This document shows positions 53,560-64,000 of a stretch of DNA of 64,000 bases, in pieces. Each line of letters begins with the position of its first letter. The stretch's first letter is position 1. The translations under genes and the position numbers were made by a program. Source of the stretch: Calamus simplicifolius (taxonomy: Eukaryota > Streptophyta > Magnoliopsida > Arecales > Arecaceae); the NCBI GenBank assembly GCA_900491605.1, contig UESW01003880.1:1719119-1783118 (forward strand). Reading direction: 5' to 3'. Under the pieces are notes generated by a model. It was not told where the DNA came from. It searched no databases and was given only the letters and a program-made list of their open reading frames with translations.

Positions 53560-54261
53560 CAGCCAAAGCCCGACTCCAGTCGGCACCGAAAGCCTAACTC
53601 CAATCGGCACCAAAAGCCTGACTCCGATCGGCATCGAAAGCTCAACTCCGATAGGCACCGAAAGCCCAAGGACAACCCGGCACCAAAGCCCGACTTCGGT
53701 CGGCATCGAAAGCTCGAGGCTAGCTCGGTACCAAAGACCGACTCCGATCGGCACCAAAAGGCTGAGGCTAGCTCGGCACCGAAGCCCAACTCTGGTCGGC
53801 ATTGAAAGCCCAAGGCCAGCACAGCACCAAAGCCAAACTCCGGTCAACACTAAAAGCTCGAGGCCAGCTCAGCACCGAAGCCCGACTCCGATCGGCACTG
53901 AAAGCCCGAGGCCAGCTCGACACCAAATCTCGACTTTGGTCGGCACTGAAAGCCTGAGGCCAGCTCGGCACCAAAGCCCAACTTCGATTAGCACTGAAAG
54001 CCCGAAGCCAACTCGGTACCGAAGCCCGACTCTGGGCAGTACTAAAAGCCCGAGGCTAGCTCAGCACTGAAGCTCGACTCTGATTGGCATTGAAGGCCCG
54101 AGGCCAGCTCGGTATCGAAGCTCAACTCTGGTCGGCACTGAAAGCTCGAGGCCAGCTCGACACCAAGCTCAACTCCGGTCGGCACTAAAAGCCCGAGGCC
54201 AGCTTGGCACCGAAGCCCGACTTCGGTCGACACTGAAAGCCCGAGGCCAGCTCTGCACCGA
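53560..54261 (+). repeat. 48-bp minisatellite spacer of the Tat-type element, left part
   Basis: About 14 copies of a unit of about 48 bp: GAAGCCCGACTCCGATCGGC then ACTGAAAGCCCGAGGCCAGCTCGGCACC. The first copies (53560-53690) are shorter variants. It shares the GACTCCG(N)GTCGGCACC core with the 24-bp unit of the gag-only element. The array is cut at 54261 by the nested Gypsy element; its last five bases ACCGA are the target duplication. Confidence 0.93.
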
Positions 54262-55621
54262 TGATGCGGGCACCAGGATCAGGTAGAGGATTCTTAATCC
54301 TCTATGGATATCTCATTAGGTTTGTCAGGTTTGATTCAGTTGAAAACTAGGTTTATTTTATTTTAATTTGGGTCCAATTTTATTTTTGTTTGGCCATTTG
54401 AGTCCTGTCTTTTGAGTTGGTACTCGTTATTAGGGTTTGGGTCATATTGAGTCAGCTCATTATGAGCTTAGGTCAATTTGAGTCCTGTCCAGTCCAGTTG
54501 GTCTTATATGTATCCAGTCCAGTTGGTATTGTATTAAGTTAATTAAGCTTACAAGAGAAGACACCAGTATTGGAGCAGAAGACAAGGCCATCACAGTCAA
54601 ACAAAGCAGTTGCTAAATTCAAGTTGGCGCTACACCTACATAAGAAGTCACATGCCAGCCACACACCTGCCATCCTCCAGCACAAGCATTCCATATGCTA
54701 CCTAGCAGAGCAAGCAGGTCAACAAGATAAGCCTCAATCCCCCAAATCATACAACCCTATTTGAAAGAATTTCAGCCCAAAGAAGCAACAAAAGGATGCC
54801 CTTTATTGCCCATAAATTACCTTTTCTGAAAGGGATTTGTATGGCATGAAGTTTTTTTTTAATGTAATGTAATCCACACTTTAGGAAGAAAGTGGGTGCC
54901 CCTTTTCTTTCCATATATGTATTTATTTGGGCCCTAAGTTTCTTGCTTTATAAAAGAGACCATCTTGTATGAATTATGCATATTTGAATTATTAATCAAT
55001 CAATCCAGTTTTGAGTTATTGTGAGTTTTGTTATTTGGTTCTTTGGTGCTCTTGATTCCCTTCTCCTGCGCATGCCAACATCCCAATCTCCAGAAGAAAC
55101 CTTGGCCGCGGCCCTTGATTTCCTCTAGTGGACGCCCAAGAGCCTCTTTGTTGCCTCTCCTTGTCTACTTCTTCCTTTCCTCTTTGGCTCTAATCTGACT
55201 TTTCTCTCTTGTTCTTTAACCCTTGAATGGTGTTCTTGCAAGTCCCTCAGTAATCACGAATCCAGGATTCAAAATAATCACCATCCAGGTCAATGGATAC
55301 TTAGCCACAGATCCACGGGCTTGGGGCTTTATCATCCAGGATGCATCCACCAGGCAGAGTGACCCCTTCAGCATCTCGATCTTCTCATCCTGCTAGCTAT
55401 ACTTTCTCTAATCTGTTAGTAGCTTTATTGTGGGAGAGCAAGCCCTACTGGGGCTTCTTAGCCTCTGCGGTCTTTCTTCTTTACTTTTCTGTGAAACTAT
55501 TTCGCGTTCGGAGTTATTGTGAGTTTTCCTGAATCCCTCTTAGGCTATTACTTCGAAAGACTAATCAACTACAATCATTAATCATATAAAATTTACTTAC
55601 ATGCAAATCGGTCTTGCATCA
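54262..55621 (+). repeat. 5' LTR of the nested Gypsy element
   Basis: TATA box TTTATAAAAGAGACC near 54948-54962, then the transcribed part with TTATTAATCAATCAATC and a later GCATGCCAACATCCCAATCTCC segment. It contains CCAGTTGGT and TTTGAGTCCTGTC direct repeats near 54395-54540. Ends at 55621, next to the primer site. Confidence 0.93.
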
Positions 55622-55624
55622 GTT

Positions 55625-55642
55625 TGGTATCAAAGCATGATT
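55625..55642 (+). other. Primer binding site of the nested Gypsy element
   Basis: TGGTATCAAAGCATGATT begins three bases after the LTR; it matches the methionine-tRNA-type TGGTATCAGAGC with one change. It is followed by about 1 kb of AT-rich leader (55643-56700) in which a 120-bp segment with TTTATTATAATTTAAAGTA and ATTGCATGCCTRAAAACATAAAAATTCC occurs three times (about 55690-56110). Confidence 0.85.
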
Positions 55643-56700
55643 AGGACTTGACTTTTAATTCACGTTATTATCAGTATATCATCTATTAATTAAATTATTT
55701 CTGCCTATATATACATCAAAAAATTATGAAATTTATTTTTTTTAGATTTTCTATAATTTAAAGTTTTTTTGTTATTTTTTAAGAATTTAATTCGATCTGT
55801 GAATTAATTGCATGCCTAAAAACATAAAAATTCCTAAGATTTTGTTAATCAAATTATTTCTACCTGCATACACATCAAAAAATTATAAAATTTATTTCTT
55901 GGATTTATTATAATTTAAAGTATTTTTTTATTTTTAAATAATTAATTCAATTTGTAAATTAATTGCATGCCTGAAAACATAAAAATTCCTAAGATTTTGT
56001 TAATCGAATTATTTTGCCTACATACACATCAAAAAATTATGAAATTTATTTCTCTAGATTTATTATAATTTAAGTATTTTTTGTTATTTTCTAAGAATTT
56101 AATTTGATCTATAAAAAAATAAAATTTATTTCTATTTATAGATTTTTGGATTACGATTTGTGTTTTGCATGTCATTCATCTGTATTAAATTACTCTTAAG
56201 GGCTCTCATTGATGTCAGATAAGGGAGGGATTGAGACCCCTTTCTTGGTCTAAAATAAACATCCATGCATTCGATCTCAAGCCTCTAATCTAAAACTGAG
56301 TAGCAACTTAATTGACATTTGCCCTAGAGCACTAGGGACACCAACAGTCGGTCTAGTATACTGAAGGAGACTAATACAAATCATTCTGGCGTGTGCTCTA
56401 AAATTAGTATCTAAAAGGGAGGTCAAATGTCAAACGACTTAAGCGAAGTGTTGGGTTATTCTAATTAGGCACCTACAATTTGCGGGATGAGCCTCCCCCC
56501 CTTTCATCTGTCCCAACTGACCAATTGAAGAGTTACTGTTAGATTGGCTTACATTAAGCTAAATCTTTTACTCTAAATGACTAGGTCTAGCATACCATAG
56601 TCCGAGTCAGTCTGAGTCTTGTGTGTTTGATTGTGTTTGCATGTGCACCAGATCAGGAGCATTTTTTTGCCCGTCACCACCTCCATTACAGGCTGAACCC

Positions 56701-57870
56701 ATGGCTAATCAAAATATTGAGGATCACTTAAGGATCATCATTGAACAACTAGCCCGAAAGAACCAAGACATCAAGCAATCTAGGGCTAGATTAGGGTCTA
56801 GGTTCGATCAAGTCAAAACTAGGTTAGGCATCCTAGAAAAGCCTGTGAAGCCCATACTGAGTCTGATCATAAGACCCCACCTCATCTTAGGAGAGCCCAA
56901 CAACCTGACCTCTATATAAGGCCAAATCCTAGGGGACCTCCACATCATGATCCTCACTTTGGGGATGGCCTAGAAAACCACCTCGGCCTGATCCAATCCT
57001 AGATGTCCTCCCTAGGAGACCCAATCATGAGGCAGTAAACCAAGAAGAAAGAGCCCTTAGAAGTGTCAGACTTGAAGCACCTACTTTCGATGTCTCTATG
57101 GACCCTAAGGACTATCTAGATTGGGAGAAAAAGATGGACCAGTACTTTGACTGGTACGATTTGTCTGAGGAGCATAAGTTTAGATTTGCCAAGCTCAAGA
57201 TAGTATGACAGGCTAGGTTATATTGGGCCACTATAGAGCGAAGGCAAGCACTAGAGGGTAGAGACCCCATAGTTATCTGGTGTGCCATGAAGGCTAGACT
57301 TCGGTCCAATTATATCCCCATATTGTATAACCAGAGCCTATTGGACCAGTGGCAGGGATTAATTTAGGGTAGCAAAATTGTGAATGAATACATTGCTACA
57401 TTCCAATAGTATACCATGAGGTATAATATCATTCAATCTGAGGAAGTCATCCTATCCAAGTTTAGGTATGGCCTGAGAGCAGATATTCAAAGAGAACTCT
57501 ACCTGAGAAGGGTACACGATTTAGATGAAGCTTACCAAGTTGCTAGGATTATGAACCTTTTCAGAAAGGGCCACCCTATCGTGGTCAGAGGTTACCAAGA
57601 GCCCAAGCCCATATCTAGGATCTAGCCAGGCCTATCCTAGTCATCCCAAACCTACCCAATACTCAGACCCCCGCCAGACTTACCCAAGTCAACCCAACAC
57701 TAGCCGACCCAGTACAATTCAAACCGAGTTGAGTCGACCTCAGAATAGTACCCCTATACCCCAAAGAGAGAATAAAGGCAAATCTGTAGAGGTTCAAAAA
57801 AATCCCAACCCCTAGATCAAATGCTTTAGATGCAACAAGCCAGGACATATGATCAGCCAGTGCTCAGTCA
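56701..57870 (+). pseudogene. Gag of the nested Gypsy element, broken
   Basis: ATG at 56701 (MANQNIEDHLRIIIEQLARK) leads to a Glu/Arg-rich coiled coil. After a stop and frameshift the core reads DPKDYLDWEKKMDQYFDWYDL (57105) and FRFAKLKI, ARLYWATIERRQ, MKARLRSNYIP, LSKFRYGLRADIQREL and DLDEAYQVARIMN, in retrotransposon-gag order. A single zinc knuckle CFRCNKPGHMISQC lies at 57822-57863. Stops at 57208, 57367, 57408, 57625 and 57813 interrupt the frame. Confidence 0.87.
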
Positions 57871-58765
57871 GATCCCTTCATTTAGATAAGTTACCTGAGA
57901 CTAAATCTGAGCCCCTTATTGAGCCTGAGGAAGAGGTCTATGAGGCTGATACCCATATGATAGGTGAGTACAATGGAGAGAAGGAAATATTTGATTCTAA
58001 AGATCTACTAGGAGTGGTTAGATGTATCTTGACCCAGACTCAAACTAAGGACCAGGAAGATTGGCGTAGGACTAACATCCTACAGACTTTTGTTAAGATA
58101 GAGGATAAGGTGCTCAAGATAATAGTTGATAGCGGGAGTTGTGTCAATGTCATTTCTGCCAATACAGTTAAATCATTAGGATTGACCACAGTTCCTCATC
58201 CTAGTTCCTATAAGGTCTCATGGGTAGATTTACCTCTATCACAATCAAGTCTAGATGCCAAATACTAATCAAATTGCAAAATTATGAAGAAAAGATCGAG
58301 TGCGATGTAATTCCTATGGGTGTTAGTAGTATTATATTAGGTCGACCTTGGCTTGACGATCATGATGCCACCTTGTTTGATCGATCCAACATCTACTCTT
58401 TTAAACACAATGGAAACAAGTATGTAATATATCCAGTTCCACCTAGGGACCCAATCAAGAAAGGATCTAGTTGCCTTAAGGATAGCAAGCCAAGAGTTAA
58501 TCTGATTAAAACTAAGGAATTAGAAAAGAACATCACTGAGGGTAACTTTGTTTGGATTTTGACCACTAAAGAGATTCATAAATCAGTCCAAAAGGAACAA
58601 CCCCCAGAAGTAATTGAGACCATAGAGGAATTTAAGGATGTATTTCCTGAAGAGTTGCCTGATCAGTTACCACCCTTGAGAGAGATCCAACACGCCATTG
58701 ATCTGATCCCAGGATCCACCCTTCCAAACCTTTTCCATTATAGGATGAACCCCGCTGAGCATTAA
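57871..58765 (+). pseudogene. Protease region of the nested Gypsy element
   Basis: ILQTFVKIEDKVLKIIVDSGSC at about 58076-58142 with the D-S-G active site, then VNVISANTVKSLGL. A frameshift near 58240 is followed by a 181-codon frame: CDVIPMGVSSIILGRPWLDDHDA, the conserved ILGRPWL segment of Gypsy protease. It runs to the RT-leading EEFKDVFPEELPDQLPPLREIQHAIDLIPG at about 58625-58720. The PR core is therefore complete but split over two frames. Confidence 0.87.
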
Positions 58766-59960
58766 GAACTACAGAAACAAGTAGAAGAATTACTTAGGAA
58801 AGAATTCATTAGGGAGAGCTTAAGCCCTTGTACAGTTCCTGCACTCTTAACCCCTAAGAAGGATGGTACCTAAAGAATGTGCGTAGATAGTAGGGCGATC
58901 AACAAAATTACTATCAAATATAGGTTCTCTATCTTCAGATTAGATGACATGTTAGACATGATGGTGGGTGCCACCATCTTTTCCAAGATAGACCTTAAGA
59001 GTGGTTACCATCAGGTTAGAATTAGACCAAGGGATGTGTGGAAGACTGCATTTAAGACTAGAGATGGTCTGTTTGAATGGGTCGTGATACCTTTTGGGCT
59101 TTCAAATACACCCAGTACATTCATGAGAATCATGACCCAGGTCCTGAAAAAGTACATGAGAAAATTCTTAGTGGTCTATTTTGACGATATATTAATTTAT
59201 AGCAAGACCAAAAAGAACCATCTTAAGCATCTCAGATTAATCTGTCAGACCCTTAGAGAGAATAGCCTTTATGCAAACTTTAAGAAGTATGATTTCATGA
59301 TACATAGGGTTATCTTTTTAGGTTTTGTAGTAACCCAAGATAGTATCTCAGCAGATCCTGAAAAGGTTAGGTCGATTGTAGAGTAGCCAATACCTATGAA
59401 TGTCCACAATGTTCGCAGCTTCCATGACCTAGCAACCTTTTTTATGAGATTCATTAGGGGATTTAGCATCATCGTTGCACCTATCACTGATTGTATTAGG
59501 AAGGGTAATTTCGAGTGGACTAAGTCATCTAATAAGTCCTTCATAGAGCTTAAGGATAGGATGACTCATGCACCCATACTTAGAGTTCCAAACTTTTCTA
59601 AGGTGTTTGAGGTTGTCTACGATGCATCGGAAGTGTTAAGTCAAAAAAATCACCCCATAGCTTTCTTTAGTGAAAAACTAAATGAAATTAAACTTAAATA
59701 TTCTACCTATTATAAGGAATTCTATACGATAGTACAGGCCCTTAAGTATTGGAGACATTACTTGCTGCCGCATGAGTTTATTTATTTTCTGATCATGAGG
59801 CACTCCGATTTCTGAAGTCCCAAAAGAAGCTCAATTCTAGGCATGAAAAATGGGTTGAATACATTCAGGCATATACTTTTATCCTGAAACACCGTGTTGG
59901 GGTAGAAAATAACGTAGCAGATGCCCTAAGCCGTAAGTCTTTATTGTTGAGTACTGTTAG
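58766..59960 (+). pseudogene. Reverse transcriptase and RNase H of the nested Gypsy element, broken
   Basis: Continues past a TAA at 58762. RT: MCVDSRAINKITIKYRF (58877), FSKIDLKSGYHQVRIR (58980), FEWVVIPFGLSNTPSTFMRIM, and VVYFDDILIYSK with the DD at 59183-59188. HRVIFLGFVVTQDSISADPEKV follows. RNase H: VYDASEVLSQKNHPIAFFSEKL (59618) and YYKEFYTIVQALKYWRHYLLPHEF, then SRHEKWVEYIQAYTFILKHRVGVENNVADALSR to about 59935 in another frame. The frame is open for 169 codons at 58877-59385 and 139 codons at 59396-59812. Confidence 0.9.
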
Positions 59961-61230
59961 CACCGAAGTTATAGGGTTCAACTGGATAAAAGATGAGTAT
60001 GAGACTTGTCCTGACTTTGGTGAAATTCATAAGACCCTTCGGCTAGGACCATCTAGTACCAGTGGAGATTATACTATCCAGGATGGTTATCTTTTTAGGG
60101 ATAATAGACTTTCTATCCCTAGGACGTCACTTAGAGAGTTTCTAGTCTGAAAAATGCATGCTAGGGGATTAGCTGATCATTTTGAAAGAGATAAGACTAT
60201 CCTAGTAATAAAGGACCAATTTTACTGGCCATGATTAAAAAGGCTCATTGCCTTGATAGTAGCCCGATGTCGAACTTATGCCATTGCTAAACAGCAGAAG
60301 CAGAACATTGGTCTATATACTCCTTTGCCAGTGCCTGATCGTCCTTGGAAAGACCTTAGTATGGACTTCATTCTAGGATTACCTAAGACCCAGAAGAAGC
60401 ATGACTCCATCTTTGTAGTGATCGATAGGTTCTCTAAGATGGCACACTTTATCCCTTATTTGCAAACCTTTAATGCATTTATGGCAGTCTGACTTTTCTT
60501 AGACAGTATGGTCAAGCTCCATGGCCTACCCAAAACCATTATTTCTGATAGGGATGTTAGGTTCACCATCTACTTTTGAAAAATGCTATGGCATCTGTTA
60601 GGGACCAAACTTAATTTTCTATAGCCTTTCACCTTCAAACGGATGTACAAACTGAAGTGGTGAATCGTAGTCTAGAAAATCTTCTTAGGTGCCTTGTAGG
60701 TGAACACCTAAGGATGTGGGATCTATTGCTACCTTATGCAAAGTTCACCTACAATAGCTCAGTTAACAGGTCTACGAGCAAGAGTCCATTTGAGATAGTC
60801 CACGGGTACAAGCCTAATCGTCCACTTGATTTAATTCCTTTACCCCTCCACACACGAGTCTCAGAGTCCGCACAAGCATTTGCACATCATATCATAGACT
60901 TACATAAGGATATTAGCCATAAAATAAATCTAAATAATGAAACTTATAAAAGACTGGCTAACTCCCAAGAAGAGCCAAAGAGTTCAGTGTAGGGGATTCT
61001 GTCATGGTTAGGCTTAGGCTTGAACGGTTTCTGCCAGGGACCGTTAAGAAATTTCACGTTCGTGGAGCTGGCCCCTTTAAAGTAATAGAGAAGGTAGGAC
61101 CCAATGCCTATGTACTAGATTTGCCCTCGGATTGAGGCATTAGCTCTACCTTTAATATTGCAGACCTAGTAGAATATAGGGAACCGACAACGATTCCTAG
61201 TGAGTACTTTAAACATGCCCTTCTTTCATG
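59961..61230 (+). pseudogene. Integrase of the nested Gypsy element, broken
   Basis: DEYETCPDFGEIHKTL (59994) leads to the His/Cys region: ARGLADHFERDKT at 60161, then VARCRTYAIAKQQKQNIG where the second zinc Cys after ARC is a Thr-Tyr-Ala stretch. Core: PWKDLSMDFILGLPKTQ with first Asp at 60364-60366, ISDRDVRFT near 60543 and a QTEVVNRSLENLLR Glu near 60652. After a stop near 60990 the C-terminus FLPGTVKKFHVRGAGPFKVIEKVGPNAYVLDLPSD ends at about 61210. The three catalytic residues are present, the frame is not continuous (stops at 60149, 60235, 60490, 60579). Confidence 0.87.
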
Positions 61231-61493
61231 AGCGAACCTACCTAGGAGTGTCCACCATCAATTTTACCTGAGCGAGGAGAGTGGATCGAGCGTATCCTAG
61301 ATGATCAAGCCATTACGATCCAAAACTGCGGTTACCAATGCTACCTGATCCGATGGTAGGGTTGCTTCGAATTTGATGATTCATGGATTACTCGAGAGGA
61401 CATGCAACACCTCGACCCAGACCTCCTAAAGAGCTACCAGAGCCAAAGCGACCCATACTCGATGGGGTCAAGTTTCTCTCGCCTCGAGAGAAT

Positions 61494-62851
61494 TGGTACG
61501 AGCACCAGGATCAAGCAAAGGACTCTTAATTCTCTATGGATATCTGATTAGGTTTGTAGTGTTTGATTCAGTTGGAAACTAGGTTTAGTTTATTTTGTTT
61601 TAATTTGGATCCAATTTTATTTTTGTTTGGGCATTTGAGTCATGTCTTTTGAGTTGGTACTCGTTATTAGGGTTTGGCTCATATTGAGTCAGCTCATTAT
61701 GAGCTTGGGTCAATTTGAGTCCTGTCCAGTTCAGTTGGTCTTATATATGTTCAGTCCAGTTGGTATTGTATTAAGTTCATTCAACTTACAAGAGGAGACA
61801 CCAGTATTGGAGCAGAAGATAAGGCCATCATAGTCAAACAGAGCAGCTGATAAATTCAAGTTGGCGCTACACCTACATAAGAAGTCACATGTCAGCCACA
61901 CACCTGCCATCCTCCAGCACAAGCATTCCACATGCTACCTAGCAGAGCAAGCAGGTCAACAAGATAAGTTTCAATCCCCCAAATCATGCAACCCTATTTG
62001 GAAGAATTTCAGCCCAAAGAAGCAACAAAGGGATGCCCTTTATTGCCCATAAATTGCCTTTTCTGAAAGGAATTTGTATGGCATGAAGTTTTTTTTCTAT
62101 GTAATGTAATCCACACTTTAGGAAGAAAGTGGGTGCCCCTTTTCTTTCCATATCTGTATTACTTGGGCCCTAAGTTTCTTGCTCTATAAAAGAGACCCTC
62201 TTGTATGAATTATGCATCTTTGAATTATTAATCAATCAATCTAGTTTGAGTTATTGTGAGTTTTGTTATTTGGTTCTTTGGTGCTCTTGATTCCCTTCTC
62301 CTGCGCGTGCCAACATCCAATCTCCAGAAGAAACCTTGGCCGCCGCCCTTGATTCCCTCTAGTGGATGCCCAAGAGCCTCTTGGCCGCCTCTCCTTCTCT
62401 ACTTCTTTCTTGCCTCTTTGGCTCTAATCTAACTTTTCTCTCATGTTCTTTAACCCTTGGATGGTGTTCTTGCAGGTCCCTCAGTAACCACGAATCCAGG
62501 ATTCAAGGTGATCGCCATCCAGGTCAGCAGATACTTAGCCGCAGATCCATGGGCTTGGGGCTTGATCATCCAGAGTGCATCCACTAGGCAGAGCGACCCC
62601 TTCAGCATCCCGATCTCCTCATCCTGCTAGGTACATCCCCTTTAATCTGTTAGTAGCTTTATTGTGGGAGAGCAAGCCCTGCTGGGGCTTCTTAGCCTCG
62701 GCGGTCTTCCTTCATTACTTTTTTGAAACTTTTTTGCATTCGGAGTTAGTGTGAGTTTTTCTGAATCCCTCTTAGGCTATTAATTCGAATGACTAATCAA
62801 CTACAATCATTAATCATATAAATTACTTGCATGCGAATTGGTCCTGCATCA
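61494..62851 (+). repeat. 3' LTR of the nested Gypsy element
   Basis: Homologous to 54262-55621 over the full length. TATA box CTCTATAAAAGAGACC at about 62182-62197. It ends TGCATCA, then the target duplication ACCGA, and the 48-bp minisatellite resumes in frame with 54261. Confidence 0.94.
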
Positions 62852-63060
62852 ACCGAAGCTCGACTCTGGTCGGCACTGAAAACCCAAGGCCAGCTCAGCA
62901 CCAAAGCCTGACTCTGGTCGGCACTGAAAGCCCGAGGCCATCTCGGCATCGAAGCCCGACTCTGGTCAGTATTGAAAGCCCGAGGCCAGCTCGGCACCAA
63001 AGTTTGACTCCAGTCGGCACTGAAAGCCCAAGGCCAGCTCAGCACCAGTGCCCTACTTCG
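62852..63060 (+). repeat. 48-bp minisatellite spacer of the Tat-type element, right part
   Basis: Four more units of the 53560-54261 array (GAAGCTCGACTCTGGTCGGC and variants), beginning at the duplicated ACCGA. The array was therefore continuous before the Gypsy insertion. Confidence 0.92.
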
Positions 63061-63479
63061 GTCAGCACATGGATCTCAAGGTCGATTTGTCTCCTGAGGA
63101 ACGACCTCGGCCAGCCCTAGAGTCCCGATGACCGCTCGGCGCTACGAGCTCATCATGAGATTCACACCTCGACGTTGAGCTCGGGTTCACAAAGGGAAGC
63201 TTCAAGGCCAGCCTCAGTACTCCCATCAGGACCCGATCATATGTAGCAACTAAGTCGCGGATGCGCTCGTGGTGAGCAGACACACACGATGTCCCCCAAT
63301 GCTGACGCAGTCCTATCAAGGGTCCTACGACGGCAAGCTAAAGGGTAGTGTATACTAAGTTAAATAGTCAGACCTCTGATAGATTTCAACGGAAAGGGAT
63401 CATTTTCAATACTTTGAATGTTTACAAAATGCCGACTAAGTTGGACTTTAATACAAAAAGAAAAAGAAACAAATGCTCA
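63061..63479 (+). other. Tat spacer between minisatellite and antisense ORF
   Basis: Unique GC-rich sequence with no gene recognised. It covers the 3' untranslated side of the antisense ORF. Confidence 0.5.
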
Positions 63480-64000
63480 GGGCTCGACCAGCGTAGACCC
63501 ATCATCGGATGGCGATCCCTCGGGCCCCTCATCCGGCTTGATGTCCTCAACGCTGGGGAGGCTAAAGGCCCTGGCCACCTTCTCCTTACCATCCCGGAAC
63601 CCTTGGAGTTAAAGATCCACAGAGGCCTCAGCCAGTTCATCCGCAAAGCTGGTGGACTTGCGGAAGTCATCCACCGCTTCGACGGACCTTCTCTCGGCGA
63701 TCGCAGCTCTCTCCTCAGCGGCGATGACTACAGCTTTCGCCCTTCGGACCATGGCCTCCCCCTCCGCAGCACAGGTGTCATCCATCCTCACCACCTCCTA
63801 TGCATTCTCTGCCCTCTCCTTGACCACTTTTACTTCGATGGAGAGGGCATCGATGCGGAGCTCCCTGGCGTGATGGCCCCCATGGCGGCCCCCAGCTGAT
63901 CCATGACCACCTGTGCATGCTCAGCCTCGGCGGCCGCCCAACGACCAGCCTCCTCGAGCTCCATGGCTTGATCGGTCCGCGCCGCCTCCAGAGCCTCCCC
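63480..64000 (-). pseudogene. Antisense ORF of the Tat-type element, C-terminal part
   Basis: On the minus strand from the right edge the frame is Ala/Glu-rich and helical (EAARTDQAMELEEAGRW, AAEAEHAQVVMDQLGAAMGA). It shifts near 63865, then continues IEVKVVKERAENA, a TAG, EVVRMDDTCAAEGEAMVRRA and AVVIAAEERAAIAERRSVE. FADELAEASVDL is next, then a TAA, LQGFRDGKEKVARAFSLPSV, and a final acidic tail DIKPDEGPEGSPSDDGS ending at TGA near 63484. A coiled coil with an acidic C-terminus is the usual second half of proteins that start with the domain seen at 1-587. The two window ends thus show opposite halves of the same kind of protein from two related elements. Confidence 0.75.

Larger units (their letters stand above)
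54262..62851 (+). mobile_element. Ty3/Gypsy element nested in the Tat spacer
   Basis: LTRs 54262-55621 (1360 bp) and 61494-62851 (1358 bp) start TGRTRCGRGCACC and end TGCATCA. The target duplication ACCGA is perfect (54257-54261, 62852-62856). Inside are a methionine-tRNA-type primer site, gag with one zinc knuckle, protease, reverse transcriptase, RNase H and integrase in Gypsy order. No second RNase H, antisense ORF or chromodomain was found. It is not closely related to its host element. Nine differences in the first 60 bp of the LTRs, fewer later, and many stops indicate a fairly old insertion. Lineage within Gypsy not assigned. Confidence 0.94.
46995..64000 (+). mobile_element. Tat-type Ty3/Gypsy element with second RNase H and antisense ORF, interrupted by another element
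   Basis: Order: 5' LTR (46995-47942), primer site, gag, protease, reverse transcriptase, RNase H, a second RNase H, integrase (to about 53485), then a 48-bp minisatellite spacer (53560-54261). The spacer resumes at 62852-63060 after a nested Gypsy insertion, and a minus-strand ORF (63420 onward) runs off the right edge. The second RNase H is the hallmark of the Tat lineage, and an antisense ORF before the 3' LTR is known for several Tat families. The 3' LTR lies beyond the window. The fragment at 1-1986 shows the same final layout and is from a related copy. Many stops make it defective. Confidence 0.88.

Overview
The window is nuclear DNA of a flowering plant, most likely a monocot. The evidence is plant-type LTR retrotransposons of the Copia and Ty3/Gypsy groups, a plant L1-type LINE, a plant RTE-type LINE tail, and an intron-split receptor-like kinase. 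I would guess a palm- or ginger-like monocot, but the sequence alone does not settle the species. There is no intact host gene. About 50 of the 64 kb can be assigned to named transposable elements, many inserted inside one another. No tRNA, rRNA, CRISPR or bacterial feature was seen.

Region by region. 1-1986 is the 3' end of a Tat-type Gypsy element: an antisense ORF (minus strand) followed by a plus-strand LTR. 1987-7258 is AT-rich intergenic DNA with an RTE LINE tail (minus), a 0.2-kb foldback MITE, a second MITE-like repeat and a decayed Copia gag (minus). 7259-12125 is a giant palindrome of about 4.9 kb. Its two arms each carry TE-like ends, the same captured fragment of a bulb-lectin receptor kinase gene, and a long block of a 22-bp minisatellite that switches orientation at the centre near 9803. 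12205-15779 is a 5'-truncated, decayed L1-type LINE with a poly(A) tail.

18321-28576 is a complete-length SIRE/Maximus-like Copia element with target duplication AATAG and an extra envelope-position ORF. 29742-35094 is a Tork-like Copia element on the minus strand with target duplication CGAGA. It is nearly intact and probably the youngest insertion here. 37640-46995 (minus) is a receptor-like kinase pseudogene whose kinase intron holds a 7.28-kb Gypsy-type element carrying only gag (39015-46294, target duplication CCTGC). 46995 to the right edge is a Tat-type Gypsy element with LTR, gag, protease, RT, two RNase H domains, integrase, a minisatellite spacer and an antisense ORF. A different Gypsy element of 8.59 kb (54262-62851, target duplication ACCGA) sits inside that spacer.

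Nothing here works as a pathway. The coherent stories are structural. The nesting gives a relative chronology: the kinase gene came first, then the gag-only element and the Tat element, then the Gypsy element inside the Tat element. The gag-only element has gag, primer-site and spacer features like those of the Tat element, so it could be mobilised by a Tat-type partner. The palindrome at 7259-12125 is the most unusual object: a foldback transposon candidate that has captured part of a host gene in both arms.
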